Shown here piece by piece: positions 33,888 to 42,026 of a DNA stretch of 64,000 nucleotides. A program made the translations under genes and the position numbers. Below the pieces are notes generated by a model that saw nothing but the letters and a program-made list of their open reading frames with translations, was not told where the DNA came from and did not search any database. How positions within the stretch are numbered: position 1 is the first letter of the stretch; each line of letters opens with the position of its first letter. The stretch is from the NCBI RefSeq assembly GCF_016745505.1, contig NZ_JAERUC010000086.1, forward strand, positions 1 through 64,000, read 5' to 3'. Origin of the DNA: Streptomyces silvae (GTDB lineage Bacteria > Actinomycetota > Actinomycetes > Streptomycetales > Streptomycetaceae).

Positions 33888-34118
33888 TCAGAGCTTGGTC
33901 AGCTTGGAGTACGGGCTCAGGATCCTCCCCTGTCGCCCCGAGAAGTCGATGAGCACTGCGTCGTTGTCGCCCTCGACAGCGAGGACTCGCCCGAGTCCGA
34001 ACTGGTCGTGCGACACCCTGTCGCCCACATCGAAGCATTCGACCGGTGGGGCCGCCTGGGCCGGGCGGTTGAAGGGACTGGAAGGCAGGTGACGCCGGGA
34101 ACCGGCTGACTGTTTCAT
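33888..34118 (-). CDS. Stand-alone PcrA/UvrD C-terminal (Tudor-like) domain protein
   Basis: The 76-residue protein has a core FDVGDRVSHDQFGLGRVLAVEGD, then VLIDF and ILSPYSKLTKL, resembling the C-terminal domain of PcrA/UvrD helicases that contacts RNA polymerase. Here it is not attached to any helicase. The first 27 residues look disordered. A role as an RNA polymerase-binding peptide is possible but unproven. Confidence 0.7.
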   Translation of the reverse strand: MKQSAGSRRHLPSSPFNRPAQAAPPVECFDVGDRVSHDQFGLGRVLAVEGDNDAVLIDFSGRQGRILSPYSKLTKL

Positions 34119-34197
34119 TACGGTCGAGTATGCGCCCTGTAAGCGCCCGACGCCATGCCCGACCGCTCCGGAGCGGGCAGTAGTGCCGGATTCGTAA

Positions 34198-35778
34198 TCA
34201 GCGGTTCCAGGGCCAGTCGGCGCTCCTGCCCGCTTCCAGCAGGGGCACCATGCGGAACGCGGCGTCGGAAAGACCCCCGAAGGTGTGGCGGTTATCGCTT
34301 CCGGCCGGCGCGTGCCCGACCCGGTATCCGGCGAGGTTCCAGGTGTAGACGGGCACGGTCGGCGGGACGCCCTCGGTGGCGTCCCCGTAGTAGGTGAACG
34401 ACGCCTGCTCGTCGGTGACGATCAGCACCCGGTCGTGCCCGCGGTAGTGCCGCTGCACGGCCCGCACGGTGTCGGTGCCGCCCAGATTGCCGAAGCGTTC
34501 CAGGATCCTCAGCACGGACTCGCCCCTGCGGTAGGGCACCGCCGAGCTGCTCGTACCGAACTCCACCAGATCGGCGTCGGCGGCCCGCAGCGCCAGGGCG
34601 GCGCCGAAGACGGCCGCGGCGTCGGCCCGGTTCAGCTGGGAGCGGTCCGAGAGCGGCGACCACATCGAGCCGGAGCGGTCGACGAGGACCAGGGTGCGGC
34701 CGGGCAGCGCGGGAACGTTGCCCAGCGAGTGCCCGAGCGCCTGCTCCAGCGGGTAGGCCCACCGCAGCGACGGGGCGTGCTGATAGGCGGCCAGGTAGCG
34801 GAAGGGGAACTGCCGCGAGGCGGCGACGGCCGCCGGGTCGCTGATCCGCGCCGCCACTCCGGCGGCGGCCTCGTCGCCGACACCCGCCTCGTCGAAGTTG
34901 CGCAGGTTACGGACGAGCGCCATCGCTCCCATGGACGGGATCACGGCCTCCCAGGCCGCGGCGTCCATCGGCCCCTGGAGCCAGCCCGCCAGGGCCTCCC
35001 AGGTCATACCGGCCTCGGCGAGCCGGTCCGCGCCGCCGGGTCCGGTGATCACCGCGCGGCGCTCGGAGACCGGCACCGCCATGAGTTCCCGGTGGGCGGT
35101 CAGGGTGCGGTCCGAGCGGGGCGCCACGGCGTCCTCGGGGTGGTGCCTGCGGTCCAGGGCGTACCGGAACAGATCCCCCTGCCAGGGCTTGGCGGGGTCG
35201 GGCGCGGCGTGCACCAGGTTGAGGACGTCGCCGAAGCGGTAGCCCTTGGACGCGGTGTCGTACTTCAGCAGCGCCCGGCCGTTGTAGAGCCGGCGTACGG
35301 CGTCGGCGATACCGCGCTTGACCGGCTTGGGCACCGCGCGGCCGTACCGCGAGGTCCAGTACCCGAGCAGCTCCCCGGGCTCGTCCGCGCGCAGCAGCAC
35401 GGAGTCCACGACCTGCCGGTTGGACGGGCCGTCCACCGCGCCGGCGTCGAGGCGCGCCTTCACGTACTCGGCGGCGCCGACGACGGCCGCCGTGCGCATC
35501 CGCCCCTCGTCACGCAGCCAGCGCAGCAGGCCCGCCGTCCACTCCGGGTCCTCGACGGCGAGCGTCCGCACGAGCGTCGCGAACCGGGTGTCACGCGCCT
35601 CGGAGTCCTCGTGGTGGGTCTCCTGCGACACGAAGTTGGCGACCGCCAGGAGGAAGAGTTCGGAGCGGCTGTCACGGAGATGCCCCACGGCGCCCTGGTG
35701 GTTGCGCGCGGTGTCCCCGGTCGACCGCACGGGCGAGGTGACCCGGGGACGGGTGGAGCGGGTGTTGAAGCGTGCCAT
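34198..35778 (-). CDS. rsr: TROVE-domain protein, bacterial Ro60 (Rsr) orthologue
   Basis: The 526-residue protein has a HEAT-like TROVE ring (about residues 1-350; opening motif NHQGAVGHLRDSRSELFLLAV) followed by a von Willebrand A domain with MIDAS D367-R-S369-G-S371, the GGTDT loop and VTDEQAS. Ro60 rings bind Y RNAs and the ends of misfolded RNAs, and in bacteria work with PNPase or in rRNA maturation under stress. The two Y-RNA-like structures directly upstream on the same strand strongly support this. A GGGGGAA site precedes the ATG. No rtcB is in the window. Confidence 0.93.
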   Translation of the reverse strand: MARFNTRSTRPRVTSPVRSTGDTARNHQGAVGHLRDSRSELFLLAVANFVSQETHHEDSEARDTRFATLVRTLAVEDPEWTAGLLRWLRDEGRMRTAAVVGAAEYVKARLDAGAVDGPSNRQVVDSVLLRADEPGELLGYWTSRYGRAVPKPVKRGIADAVRRLYNGRALLKYDTASKGYRFGDVLNLVHAAPDPAKPWQGDLFRYALDRRHHPEDAVAPRSDRTLTAHRELMAVPVSERRAVITGPGGADRLAEAGMTWEALAGWLQGPMDAAAWEAVIPSMGAMALVRNLRNFDEAGVGDEAAAGVAARISDPAAVAASRQFPFRYLAAYQHAPSLRWAYPLEQALGHSLGNVPALPGRTLVLVDRSGSMWSPLSDRSQLNRADAAAVFGAALALRAADADLVEFGTSSSAVPYRRGESVLRILERFGNLGGTDTVRAVQRHYRGHDRVLIVTDEQASFTYYGDATEGVPPTVPVYTWNLAGYRVGHAPAGSDNRHTFGGLSDAAFRMVPLLEAGRSADWPWNR

Positions 35779-35819
35779 GTGAATTCCCCCGAATTCATGG
35801 GAGAGAGCACAGCGAAGAA

Positions 35820-35959
35820 GGGGTGCCCGAGATCAGGAATCGGCGACGGTGCTAGTCCGATGCTCTATCCATTTGAGCTACCGACCGGAGCCGGGCGGGA
35901 CTCGAACCCGCAACCGTCAGATCCGTAGAAGTATCCGTCGCCTGCGCACCGGGCACCCC
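35820..35959 (-). ncRNA. YrlA-type Y RNA with a circularly permuted tRNA domain
   Basis: By hand folding on the minus strand: 10-bp stem (35959-35950 with 35829-35820), internal loop (GTGCGCA opposite a 12-nt strand ending CCTGATCT) and 8-bp stem GGCGACGG/CCGTCGCC (35942-35935 with 35849-35842). Inside is a tRNA-like body in permuted order: anticodon-stem 3' strand TCTGA (35921-35917), five-base variable loop, T arm GCGGG-TTCGAGT-CCCGC (35911-35895), a 5-bp acceptor-like stem closed by C(UCCG)G (35894-35881), D arm with GG in its loop (35880-35862) and anticodon-stem 5' strand TCGGA (35860-35856). YrlA RNAs mimic tRNA in this way. Transcript ends are not known. Confidence 0.85.
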
Positions 35960-35969
35960 GGCGCTTGTG

Positions 35970-36038
35970 CCTCCCGAGATCAGGTCGGCTGCGGCGTGTT
36001 TCGGGGAAGGAAGTAGCCGCTGCCTTCGCACCGGGAGG
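35970..36038 (-). ncRNA. Second Y-RNA-like hairpin lacking the tRNA domain
   Basis: CCTCCCG/CGGGAGG (36038-36032 with 35976-35970), internal loop GTGCGAA opposite a strand ending CCTGATCT, then a GGCaGCGGC/GCCGCaGCC stem (36024-36016 with 35995-35987, one A-A mismatch) and a 20-nt pyrimidine-rich loop. The internal-loop sequences are almost the same as in the YrlA RNA. It lies upstream and may share its transcript. Many bacteria with Ro60 have two Y RNAs. Confidence 0.7.
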
Positions 36039-36050
36039 TGCATGGCCCTG

Positions 36051-36056
36051 ACTCTA
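36051..36056 (-). promoter_or_regulatory. Possible -10 box for the Y-RNA unit
   Basis: TAGAGT on the minus strand would start transcription near 36043, just before the first Y-RNA-like hairpin. No matching TTGAC-type -35 is visible. Confidence 0.4.
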
Positions 36057-36065
36057 GGAGGTCGA

Positions 36066-36082
36066 CCTCGCGGCGCGCGAGG
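36066..36082 (-). terminator. Hairpin after the PhoX gene
   Basis: CCTCGCG and CGCGAGG form a perfect 7-bp stem with a 3-nt loop between the PhoX stop and the Y-RNA region. Confidence 0.55.
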
Positions 36083-36117
36083 CGTTTTGCCCCTCCCGCG
36101 CACCGCGCATGCCGGTG

Positions 36118-37599
36118 TCAGCGCTTGTCCGGCTGGCGCTTCCACGGGCCGGTGATGGCGAGCATGATGCCCGGGTTCTGGATGTTGGCGAACAGCGTCC
36201 TGCCGTCCGGGGAGAAGGTGACCCCGGCGATCTCGCTGTAGGAGGGGTCGTCCTCCGTACCGGCGTTGAGGTCGTTGCGCGCGATCGGGTACGTACGGCC
36301 GCTGTCGGTCGCCCCGAAGAGGTGCTGGATCCCGTTGCCGTCCTCGGAGATGACGATGCCACCGTAGGGCGAGACGGTGATGTTGTCCGGTCCGTCGAAA
36401 GCGCCGTCCACGGAGGGGTCCGCGTTGACCCCCAGGAGGACCTTCAGCGTGATGGTGCGGCGCTTGGGGTCGTAGAACCAGACCTGGCCGTCGTGGGCGA
36501 CGGGGCTCTCGTCCCGGGCGAACGAGGAGACGAAGTAGGCGCCGCCGTCGCCCCACCACATACCTTCGAGCTTGCGGGCGCGGGTGACCTCGCCGTCGGC
36601 GAACTGCTTGCGCACGGACACGGTCTTCGCGTCGCGGTCGGGGACGTCGACCCAGTCCACGCCGTAGACGGTACCGATCTCAGTGGCGCGGGACAGGTCG
36701 TCGACGAACCGGCCCTTCTTGTCGAAGCACTTGGTGGCCTGGAGGACGCCGGCGTCGTCGGCGAGGGTGCGCAGCTTTCCGCGGCCGTGCTTGAAGCCGT
36801 GCGGCGGGACCCAGCGGTAGAGGAGGCCGTTGGGGCCGGACGCGTCCTCGGTCAGGTAGGCGTGTCCCTGCTTGGGGTCGATGACGACGGCCTCGTGGGC
36901 GTACCGGCCGAACGCCTTGACGGGACGCGGGTCGCGGTTGGCCCGCTTGTCGTACGGGTCGACCTCGAAGACGTAGCCGTGGTCCTTGAGCAGACCGTTC
37001 TTGCCTGCCTTGTCCTCAGTCTCCTCGCAGGTGAGCCAGGTGCCCCACGCGGTGCTGCCGCCGGCGCAGTTGGTCGACGTGCCCGCGATGCCGACCCACT
37101 CGGCGGTGCGGCCGTCGCGGCGGGTCTCGATGACGGTGCAGCCGCCGGCCGCGACGGGGTCATAGACGAGTCCCTCGGTCAGCGGAACCGGGAACTCCCA
37201 GCCGGCCCGGGTGCCGCTCAGCTCGTGGTTGTTGACCAGGAGGGTGACGCCACGGGGGCCCTCGAAAGCGGCCGTGCCATCGTGGTTGGAGGGTGTGTAC
37301 TCGCCGCTCTCCAGCCTGGTGACACCGCTGTGGGTGACGATCCGGTACGAGAATCCGGCGGGCAGCGCGAGGATGCCCTCCGGGTCGTCGATCAGCGGGC
37401 CGTAGCCAAGCTCCTTGCCGTGGCCCCTATCGTCGTCGTGACCGTGACCGTGACCGTGCCCGTGCCCGTGGCCGTGTCGCGCGTCGTCGGCCGCCAGGGC
37501 GCCCGGGGCCGTGGCCAGTGCGCCGACGGCACCGGTCAGGGCGATTCCGGCGCCGGTGAGGGCGGACTGTCTGCTGAATTCCCTGCGTGTGATCGACAT
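36118..37599 (-). CDS. PhoX-family (DUF839) secreted phosphatase-like protein
   Basis: The 493-residue protein has a twin-arginine signal (TRREFSRQSALTGAGIAL). After cleavage comes a His-Gly repeat (HGHGHGHGHGHGH) and then a DUF839 propeller: GTSTNCAGGSTAWGTWLTCEE, AHEAVVIDPKQGHAYLTEDA, GVTFSPDGRTLFANIQNPG. PhoX enzymes are Ca2+/Fe3+-dependent alkaline phosphatases. The His-rich stretch may add metal binding. AGGAG lies 7 nt before ATG 37599. Two 11-bp Pho-box-like repeats lie upstream, which suggests PhoP control. Confidence 0.88.
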   Translation of the reverse strand: MSITRREFSRQSALTGAGIALTGAVGALATAPGALAADDARHGHGHGHGHGHGHDDDRGHGKELGYGPLIDDPEGILALPAGFSYRIVTHSGVTRLESGEYTPSNHDGTAAFEGPRGVTLLVNNHELSGTRAGWEFPVPLTEGLVYDPVAAGGCTVIETRRDGRTAEWVGIAGTSTNCAGGSTAWGTWLTCEETEDKAGKNGLLKDHGYVFEVDPYDKRANRDPRPVKAFGRYAHEAVVIDPKQGHAYLTEDASGPNGLLYRWVPPHGFKHGRGKLRTLADDAGVLQATKCFDKKGRFVDDLSRATEIGTVYGVDWVDVPDRDAKTVSVRKQFADGEVTRARKLEGMWWGDGGAYFVSSFARDESPVAHDGQVWFYDPKRRTITLKVLLGVNADPSVDGAFDGPDNITVSPYGGIVISEDGNGIQHLFGATDSGRTYPIARNDLNAGTEDDPSYSEIAGVTFSPDGRTLFANIQNPGIMLAITGPWKRQPDKR

Positions 37600-37653
37600 C
37601 GCGGACTCCTGGTGCTGCGTGGCCGGGTGGGTTGACGCGATCACGCTCTCTCC

Positions 37654-37675
37654 CCCGCACCAACTCCGGCTGAAC
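37654..37675 (-). promoter_or_regulatory. Possible Pho box (two 11-bp direct repeats)
   Basis: On the minus strand, GTTCAGCCGGA and GTTGGTGCGGG are adjacent 11-bp units, the spacing of PhoP direct-repeat sites. The first resembles the GTTCACC consensus; the second is weak. Confidence 0.4.
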
Positions 37676-37872
37676 TCCGGTCGGCGTTCCGGGGACCTGT
37701 GTCCCAACCCGCTCCCCGTCCTGAGACAAATCCACCCGACAGCATGTCCGGATCCGGCCGTTCCGTGGCCGGAACACACCGTGGAGGCCGCCCTGGCCGT
37801 GGCTCACGGGTGGTGCCTGCCGCCTCCGCCGCAAGGGCGCCGGAGGCGGCCGCACCGCCGGGTGACGCCCGG

Positions 37873-40197
37873 TCAGCCCCGGCCGAGGACCTTGCGGGTC
37901 GTTCCGAGGTCGAGGAAGACCGTCTCGCCCGTGGAGTCGTCCAGGCCGTCGTTGTCAGTGACGGCGTAGACATGGCCGTCACCGCCCACCGTGAGTCCCT
38001 CCAGCTTCTCCTGCGTCCAGCCCTTCGTGGCCCGCAGGTCGGGCAGCACGTCGTGGGCGAGGGTCTTCGGCAGGACGGTGAGCGCGCCCTTCGGGGCGGC
38101 GCTCGTGGGCAGGTCCACCGTGTAGATCCGCTTGACCCCGGCCGCCGGGCCGTTCAGCTTGTCGCGTTCGATGACGGCGAGCCGGTCACCGACGACGGTG
38201 ATCTCGGACAGGCCGAGCCAGTCGCCGGGCGTGGTGGTGGTGCCGAGCCGGTAGCCGTACCAGCTCCAGGTGCCCGCCCGGACGTCGTACCGGCCGAGCC
38301 GGACCACACCGGCCGGGTCGGTGCCGGCCTCGCGCTGGAGCGCCGCCCAGACGATCTCGCGGCCGTCGCGGCCCGTGGTGGCGGTGACGCCCTCGAAGCC
38401 CTGTGAGCCGAGGCCCGCGGCGATCTCGGAGGGGAGCGCGACGACCTGCTGGGTGACGCCGTCGCGGTCCAGGCGCACCAGCTGGTTGCCCGCCCCGGTC
38501 TTGCCCTCGACGGCCAGCCAGAAGCCGCCCTGGGGTCGGGCGTGGATGCCCTCGGCGTCGTACCCGACGGGCTTGCCCGCGGCGTCCTTGACGGTCAGCT
38601 CGCGCGTGATGACGGCGGGCTTCCGGTCCGTGCGGACGGTGAGGATGCGGGTGGTGGCGTACGCGGCGTCCGTGACGGTGTACAGCTCGTCGGCGCGGCC
38701 CGGCACGGCCGACAGGGCGCCGAGCGCGCCCCACCCGATGGGGGCGCCGGTGCCCGAGGAGTCGGAGGCCGAGACGAGCGAGGGGTACGAGGCCGTGCCC
38801 CTGCCCAGGCGGAACAGGCTCACCGAGGCGCGTACACCGGCGTCGGCGTCGTCCTCCTCGCTGGAGACGGCGAGCAGCCCGCGTGAGGGGATCGGCAGCA
38901 GCCCCTCGGGGCCGTTGGTGGTCGGCAGGACCTGCCGGAAGACCGGACGGGTCGGCTTGCTGATGTCGTAGACGGCGACGAAGTTGGAGCGCTCCGAGCC
39001 GACGAAGGCGTAGCGCACCCCGTCGTACGTGCCGATCGCCAGCCCTTCGGGCTCGGTGCCCTTCTTCTCCGAGCGGCTGTCGTCGAGCAGGCCGTGGCGG
39101 GCAGCCAGGCGCTCGAAGCTGTTGCCGGCGTCCCAGACGGCCTTTCCGGTGCGGCTGTCGAAGACGGTCCAGCCACGGGTGCCGCCCTTCCAGTCCCCCT
39201 CGTTGGCCGTGGCCAGGTAGCGGTCGTCGATCCAGCCGAGTGCGTCCGGTTCGCGCGGTACGCCGGTGAGGGAGCCGGTCTGGTCGATGACGCCGTCGTC
39301 GGCGGTGTCGATGCCCTCGATGTCGGCCGTGCCGGCGGTGAACGCCTTGGTGAGGCGCCCCGACGCGAGGTCGATCATGACGACGCCGTTGTTCTCCTGG
39401 AGGGTGACGGCGAGCTGGCCGCGGCCGTTGACGGAGACGTACTCCGGCTCGGGGTCGGTGGGCTCGGTGATCCCGGCGGCCACCAGTGCGGGCAGCGCGG
39501 AGCCGTCGGGCGCGGTCAGTGGCACGGCGCGGGTGGTCCACCGGGCGGGTGAGGAGCCCTTGATGTCGACGATCTGCACGAACCCGGCGGGTGCCTGCGG
39601 GAGGTCACCCTCCTCGCCGCCCGCCGGGGTGGCCTCCTCGTCACGCTCGTTCTCGATGGCGATGGCGGCGTACCGCTGGTCCTTGCTGATCGCGATCGAG
39701 TCGGGCTGGCCGCCGAGGTCGTGGCTGGCCACCCGCTGCCGGGTGCGCAGCGAGATGACGTCGAGGCGGCCGGACGGCCGGGTGTAGCTCGCGCTGGTGT
39801 TCACGACGACCAGGACGTACTGGCCGACGACCGACACCGAGGTCGGTTCGTCCTCGGCGTCCCCGAGCGCGGCCAGGGAGAGCGTGCCGAGCCCCCGGGG
39901 CCGGCCGGTGTCGCCGATGTCGAGGAAGCCGATGCGCCGGGCGGCGGCGTCCGTGTACACGAGGGTGCGGCCGTCCTCGCTGGTCGCGGAGATCTCGGCG
40001 ACGGTCTGCGCGGAGGCGTCCTCGCCGGCCGGGCGGTTCTGGAAGACCGGGTAGGTGGCGGTGCGTTCGAACGCCACCGCGTTCCGTCCGCGGTCCCCGC
40101 CGTGCGGCTGGCCCGCGGACGCCGCACCTGCGCCGGCAAGGGTGCCCGCGGTCACGGCCAGGACCGCGAGTGCGGCACAGGTTCTCTTCGGGAGCAT
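37873..40197 (-). CDS. Secreted phytase/esterase-like beta-propeller protein
   Basis: The 774-residue protein has a signal peptide (KRTCAALAVLAVTAGTLAG, then ASA) followed by two regions: an N-terminal YncE/choice-of-anchor-like propeller (DGRTLVYTDAAARRIGFLDI, KDQRYAAIAIENERDEEATP) and a C-terminal esterase-like phytase domain (GYDAEGIHARPQGGFWLAVE, WLGLSEITVVGDRLAVIERD, KLEGLTVGGDGHVYAVTDNDG). GGAGG precedes ATG 40197. Beside a PhoX-type gene it may help release phosphate, but catalysis is not shown. Confidence 0.82.
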   Translation of the reverse strand: MLPKRTCAALAVLAVTAGTLAGAGAASAGQPHGGDRGRNAVAFERTATYPVFQNRPAGEDASAQTVAEISATSEDGRTLVYTDAAARRIGFLDIGDTGRPRGLGTLSLAALGDAEDEPTSVSVVGQYVLVVVNTSASYTRPSGRLDVISLRTRQRVASHDLGGQPDSIAISKDQRYAAIAIENERDEEATPAGGEEGDLPQAPAGFVQIVDIKGSSPARWTTRAVPLTAPDGSALPALVAAGITEPTDPEPEYVSVNGRGQLAVTLQENNGVVMIDLASGRLTKAFTAGTADIEGIDTADDGVIDQTGSLTGVPREPDALGWIDDRYLATANEGDWKGGTRGWTVFDSRTGKAVWDAGNSFERLAARHGLLDDSRSEKKGTEPEGLAIGTYDGVRYAFVGSERSNFVAVYDISKPTRPVFRQVLPTTNGPEGLLPIPSRGLLAVSSEEDDADAGVRASVSLFRLGRGTASYPSLVSASDSSGTGAPIGWGALGALSAVPGRADELYTVTDAAYATTRILTVRTDRKPAVITRELTVKDAAGKPVGYDAEGIHARPQGGFWLAVEGKTGAGNQLVRLDRDGVTQQVVALPSEIAAGLGSQGFEGVTATTGRDGREIVWAALQREAGTDPAGVVRLGRYDVRAGTWSWYGYRLGTTTTPGDWLGLSEITVVGDRLAVIERDKLNGPAAGVKRIYTVDLPTSAAPKGALTVLPKTLAHDVLPDLRATKGWTQEKLEGLTVGGDGHVYAVTDNDGLDDSTGETVFLDLGTTRKVLGRG

Positions 40198-40386
40198 CGT
40201 TCCTCCGGTTCGGTCCACTGAGGAACCGGATGCTCGCAGCCGTGAACCATGACCGCTGGGCGGCCCGGTGAACGGACGGCGAAATCCAGGAACATCACCG
40301 GAGCGCGGACCCGGGGAGCGCGCGGTCACGGCAACGTCTCCGCCGCGACCGCGCACTCCCCCGCGCCTCGGCCCTCTCCCCTTCGG

Positions 40387-40413
40387 GTCCCTGGCGTCCC
40401 TGGCGTCCCTGGC
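40387..40413 (+). repeat. Three tandem copies of a 9-bp unit
   Basis: GTCCCTGGC is repeated three times perfectly in the gap between two gene ends. It is a small slippage repeat without an obvious role. Confidence 0.8.
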
Positions 40414-40429
40414 GCCCCTCGAGCCCGAT

Positions 40430-41914
40430 TCAGTCCTTCTGCCGCGACCGTGCCTTGTAGGCGGCCTTACGGGCGGCCTTCGCGGCACCCTTGTCGCTGT
40501 GGAGGCGGCCCATCGCCTCCAGGACCTCGGCGGTGGCGGGGTGGTCCACCCGCCAGGCCTCGTCGAAGAAGCCGCTGTGCTGGCCGGAGAGCCCCTCGAC
40601 CAGCTCCTGGAGCTCCTCCATCTCGCCGTCCGCGTCCAGTTGGGCGGCGATCGTGTCCACGGCGAGCCAGAAGATCATCGACTCCGGCGGCGCGGGCACG
40701 TCCGCCGCGCCGCGCTCCGCGAGCCAGACCCGCGCCAGCCCGCCGAGCTCGGGGTCGCCGAGCACCGCGCGCACGGCGGGCTCGGCCTCCGGGCCGACCA
40801 GCGCGAGGGCCTGCTGACAGTGGAGCCTGCGCAGCGGTGCCCGCCGGTCGCCGCCGCGCGCCGCGCCCAGGAGTTCCGCCGCGGCGGTCTCCGCGCCTTC
40901 CGCCCCGCGCCGGCCGAGCCACAGGCCGACCTCGGTGCGGGCGGCCTCCTCGGGGTAGTACGCGATGCCGTCGAGGAGGACGTCGGCGCCCTTGTCGGCG
41001 AGGTCGCCGACGGCGGGCGCGTCCACGCCGGCCTCCAGCATCCGCTCCCGGATGCCGTAGAGGCCGAGCGGGGTCAGCCTCACCATGCCGTAGCGGGTGA
41101 CGTCCTCGTCGTCGGCGGGCGGAGTCGCCTCCTCACCCTCCTCGGTCAGCAACGTCTCGTCCACCGGCCGGTATTCGACGATCCCGATGGGTTCCAGGAC
41201 CCGGAACTGGTCGTCCAGCCGCATCATGGCCTCGGACACCTGCTCCAGGACGTCGTCGGTGGGCTCCCCCATGTCCTCGGGCACCACCATGGACGCGGCG
41301 AGGGCGGGCAGCGGCACGGGCCCGTCGCCCGGACCGGCGTCCGAGAGGGTCAGCAGGTAGAGGTTGCCGAGCACCCCGTCGAGGAACTCGGCCTCCTGCT
41401 CCGGGTCCCAGTCCAGGGCGTCGAAGTCGACGCTGCCGTCCTCACCGATGAGGTCGGCGAAGTCGTCGAAGGCCGGGGCTGTGGCGTCCGCGTGCACGGC
41501 CTCCAGCCCGTCGAGCCAGATCGCGAGGACGTCCTGCGGGGATCCGGAGGTCAGCAGGGCCAGGTTCTCACCGGCGGTGACGGTGCCCTCCGCCTCACCG
41601 TCCGCGCCCTCCGCCTGCGCCTCCTCCTCGTCCTGCGGGTCCTCGACGTCGACGAGCCCGGTGTCGACGGCGAGGCGCCACGCCTCGCTGGCGTACGCGG
41701 CGCCGTCCTCGTCGTCGGCGAGCCCCAGGTGCGCGGCGGCCGCGGGCAGCTGCGCGTCGACGAGCTCGCCTCCGGCGCCGACCCGGGTCGTGGGGCCCGC
41801 CCAGCGGGCGAGGCGGGCGGCGCGGGCGAGCAGCGGAGCGGCCAGCGCGTCCCGTGCCAGCTCGGCCTCGGTGTGCAGCCGCACCGGCGGCAGGGAGGGG
41901 CGCTCTGCGGACAT
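40430..41914 (-). CDS. Large acidic hypothetical protein with helical repeats
   Basis: The 494-residue soluble protein is mostly alpha-helical. An acidic Glu/Asp-rich insert (about residues 95-115) divides an N-terminal helical region from a C-terminal half with HEAT-like helices (AAAELLGAARGGDRRAPLRR, then AVRAVLGDPELGGLARVWLA). The tail is strongly basic (AAKAARKAAYKARSRQKD). The gene seems conserved in Streptomyces but I do not recognise a function; a scaffold role is plausible. Confidence 0.7.
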   Translation of the reverse strand: MSAERPSLPPVRLHTEAELARDALAAPLLARAARLARWAGPTTRVGAGGELVDAQLPAAAAHLGLADDEDGAAYASEAWRLAVDTGLVDVEDPQDEEEAQAEGADGEAEGTVTAGENLALLTSGSPQDVLAIWLDGLEAVHADATAPAFDDFADLIGEDGSVDFDALDWDPEQEAEFLDGVLGNLYLLTLSDAGPGDGPVPLPALAASMVVPEDMGEPTDDVLEQVSEAMMRLDDQFRVLEPIGIVEYRPVDETLLTEEGEEATPPADDEDVTRYGMVRLTPLGLYGIRERMLEAGVDAPAVGDLADKGADVLLDGIAYYPEEAARTEVGLWLGRRGAEGAETAAAELLGAARGGDRRAPLRRLHCQQALALVGPEAEPAVRAVLGDPELGGLARVWLAERGAADVPAPPESMIFWLAVDTIAAQLDADGEMEELQELVEGLSGQHSGFFDEAWRVDHPATAEVLEAMGRLHSDKGAAKAARKAAYKARSRQKD

Positions 41915-42026
41915 CAGGGGTTCTCCTCGGGGCGTGCGCGGGCTGTGTGCGGGGGCCGGCCCCGGTACGTGCGGGGCCTCGGCCGACGCCCAAGCGTAGA
42001 CGCAATTCGTCCCTTGCCGCCCGGTT

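Noticed and set aside
35850-35934. A tRNA-Arg-like gene (T arm, D arm and a TCT-like triplet)
   Set aside because: The D arm comes after the T arm in the direction of transcription and the acceptor ends are joined, so no normal tRNA can form. It is better explained as a YrlA-type RNA.
40387-40413. Short tandem repeats as a CRISPR array
   Set aside because: Nine-base units without spacers and no cas genes.
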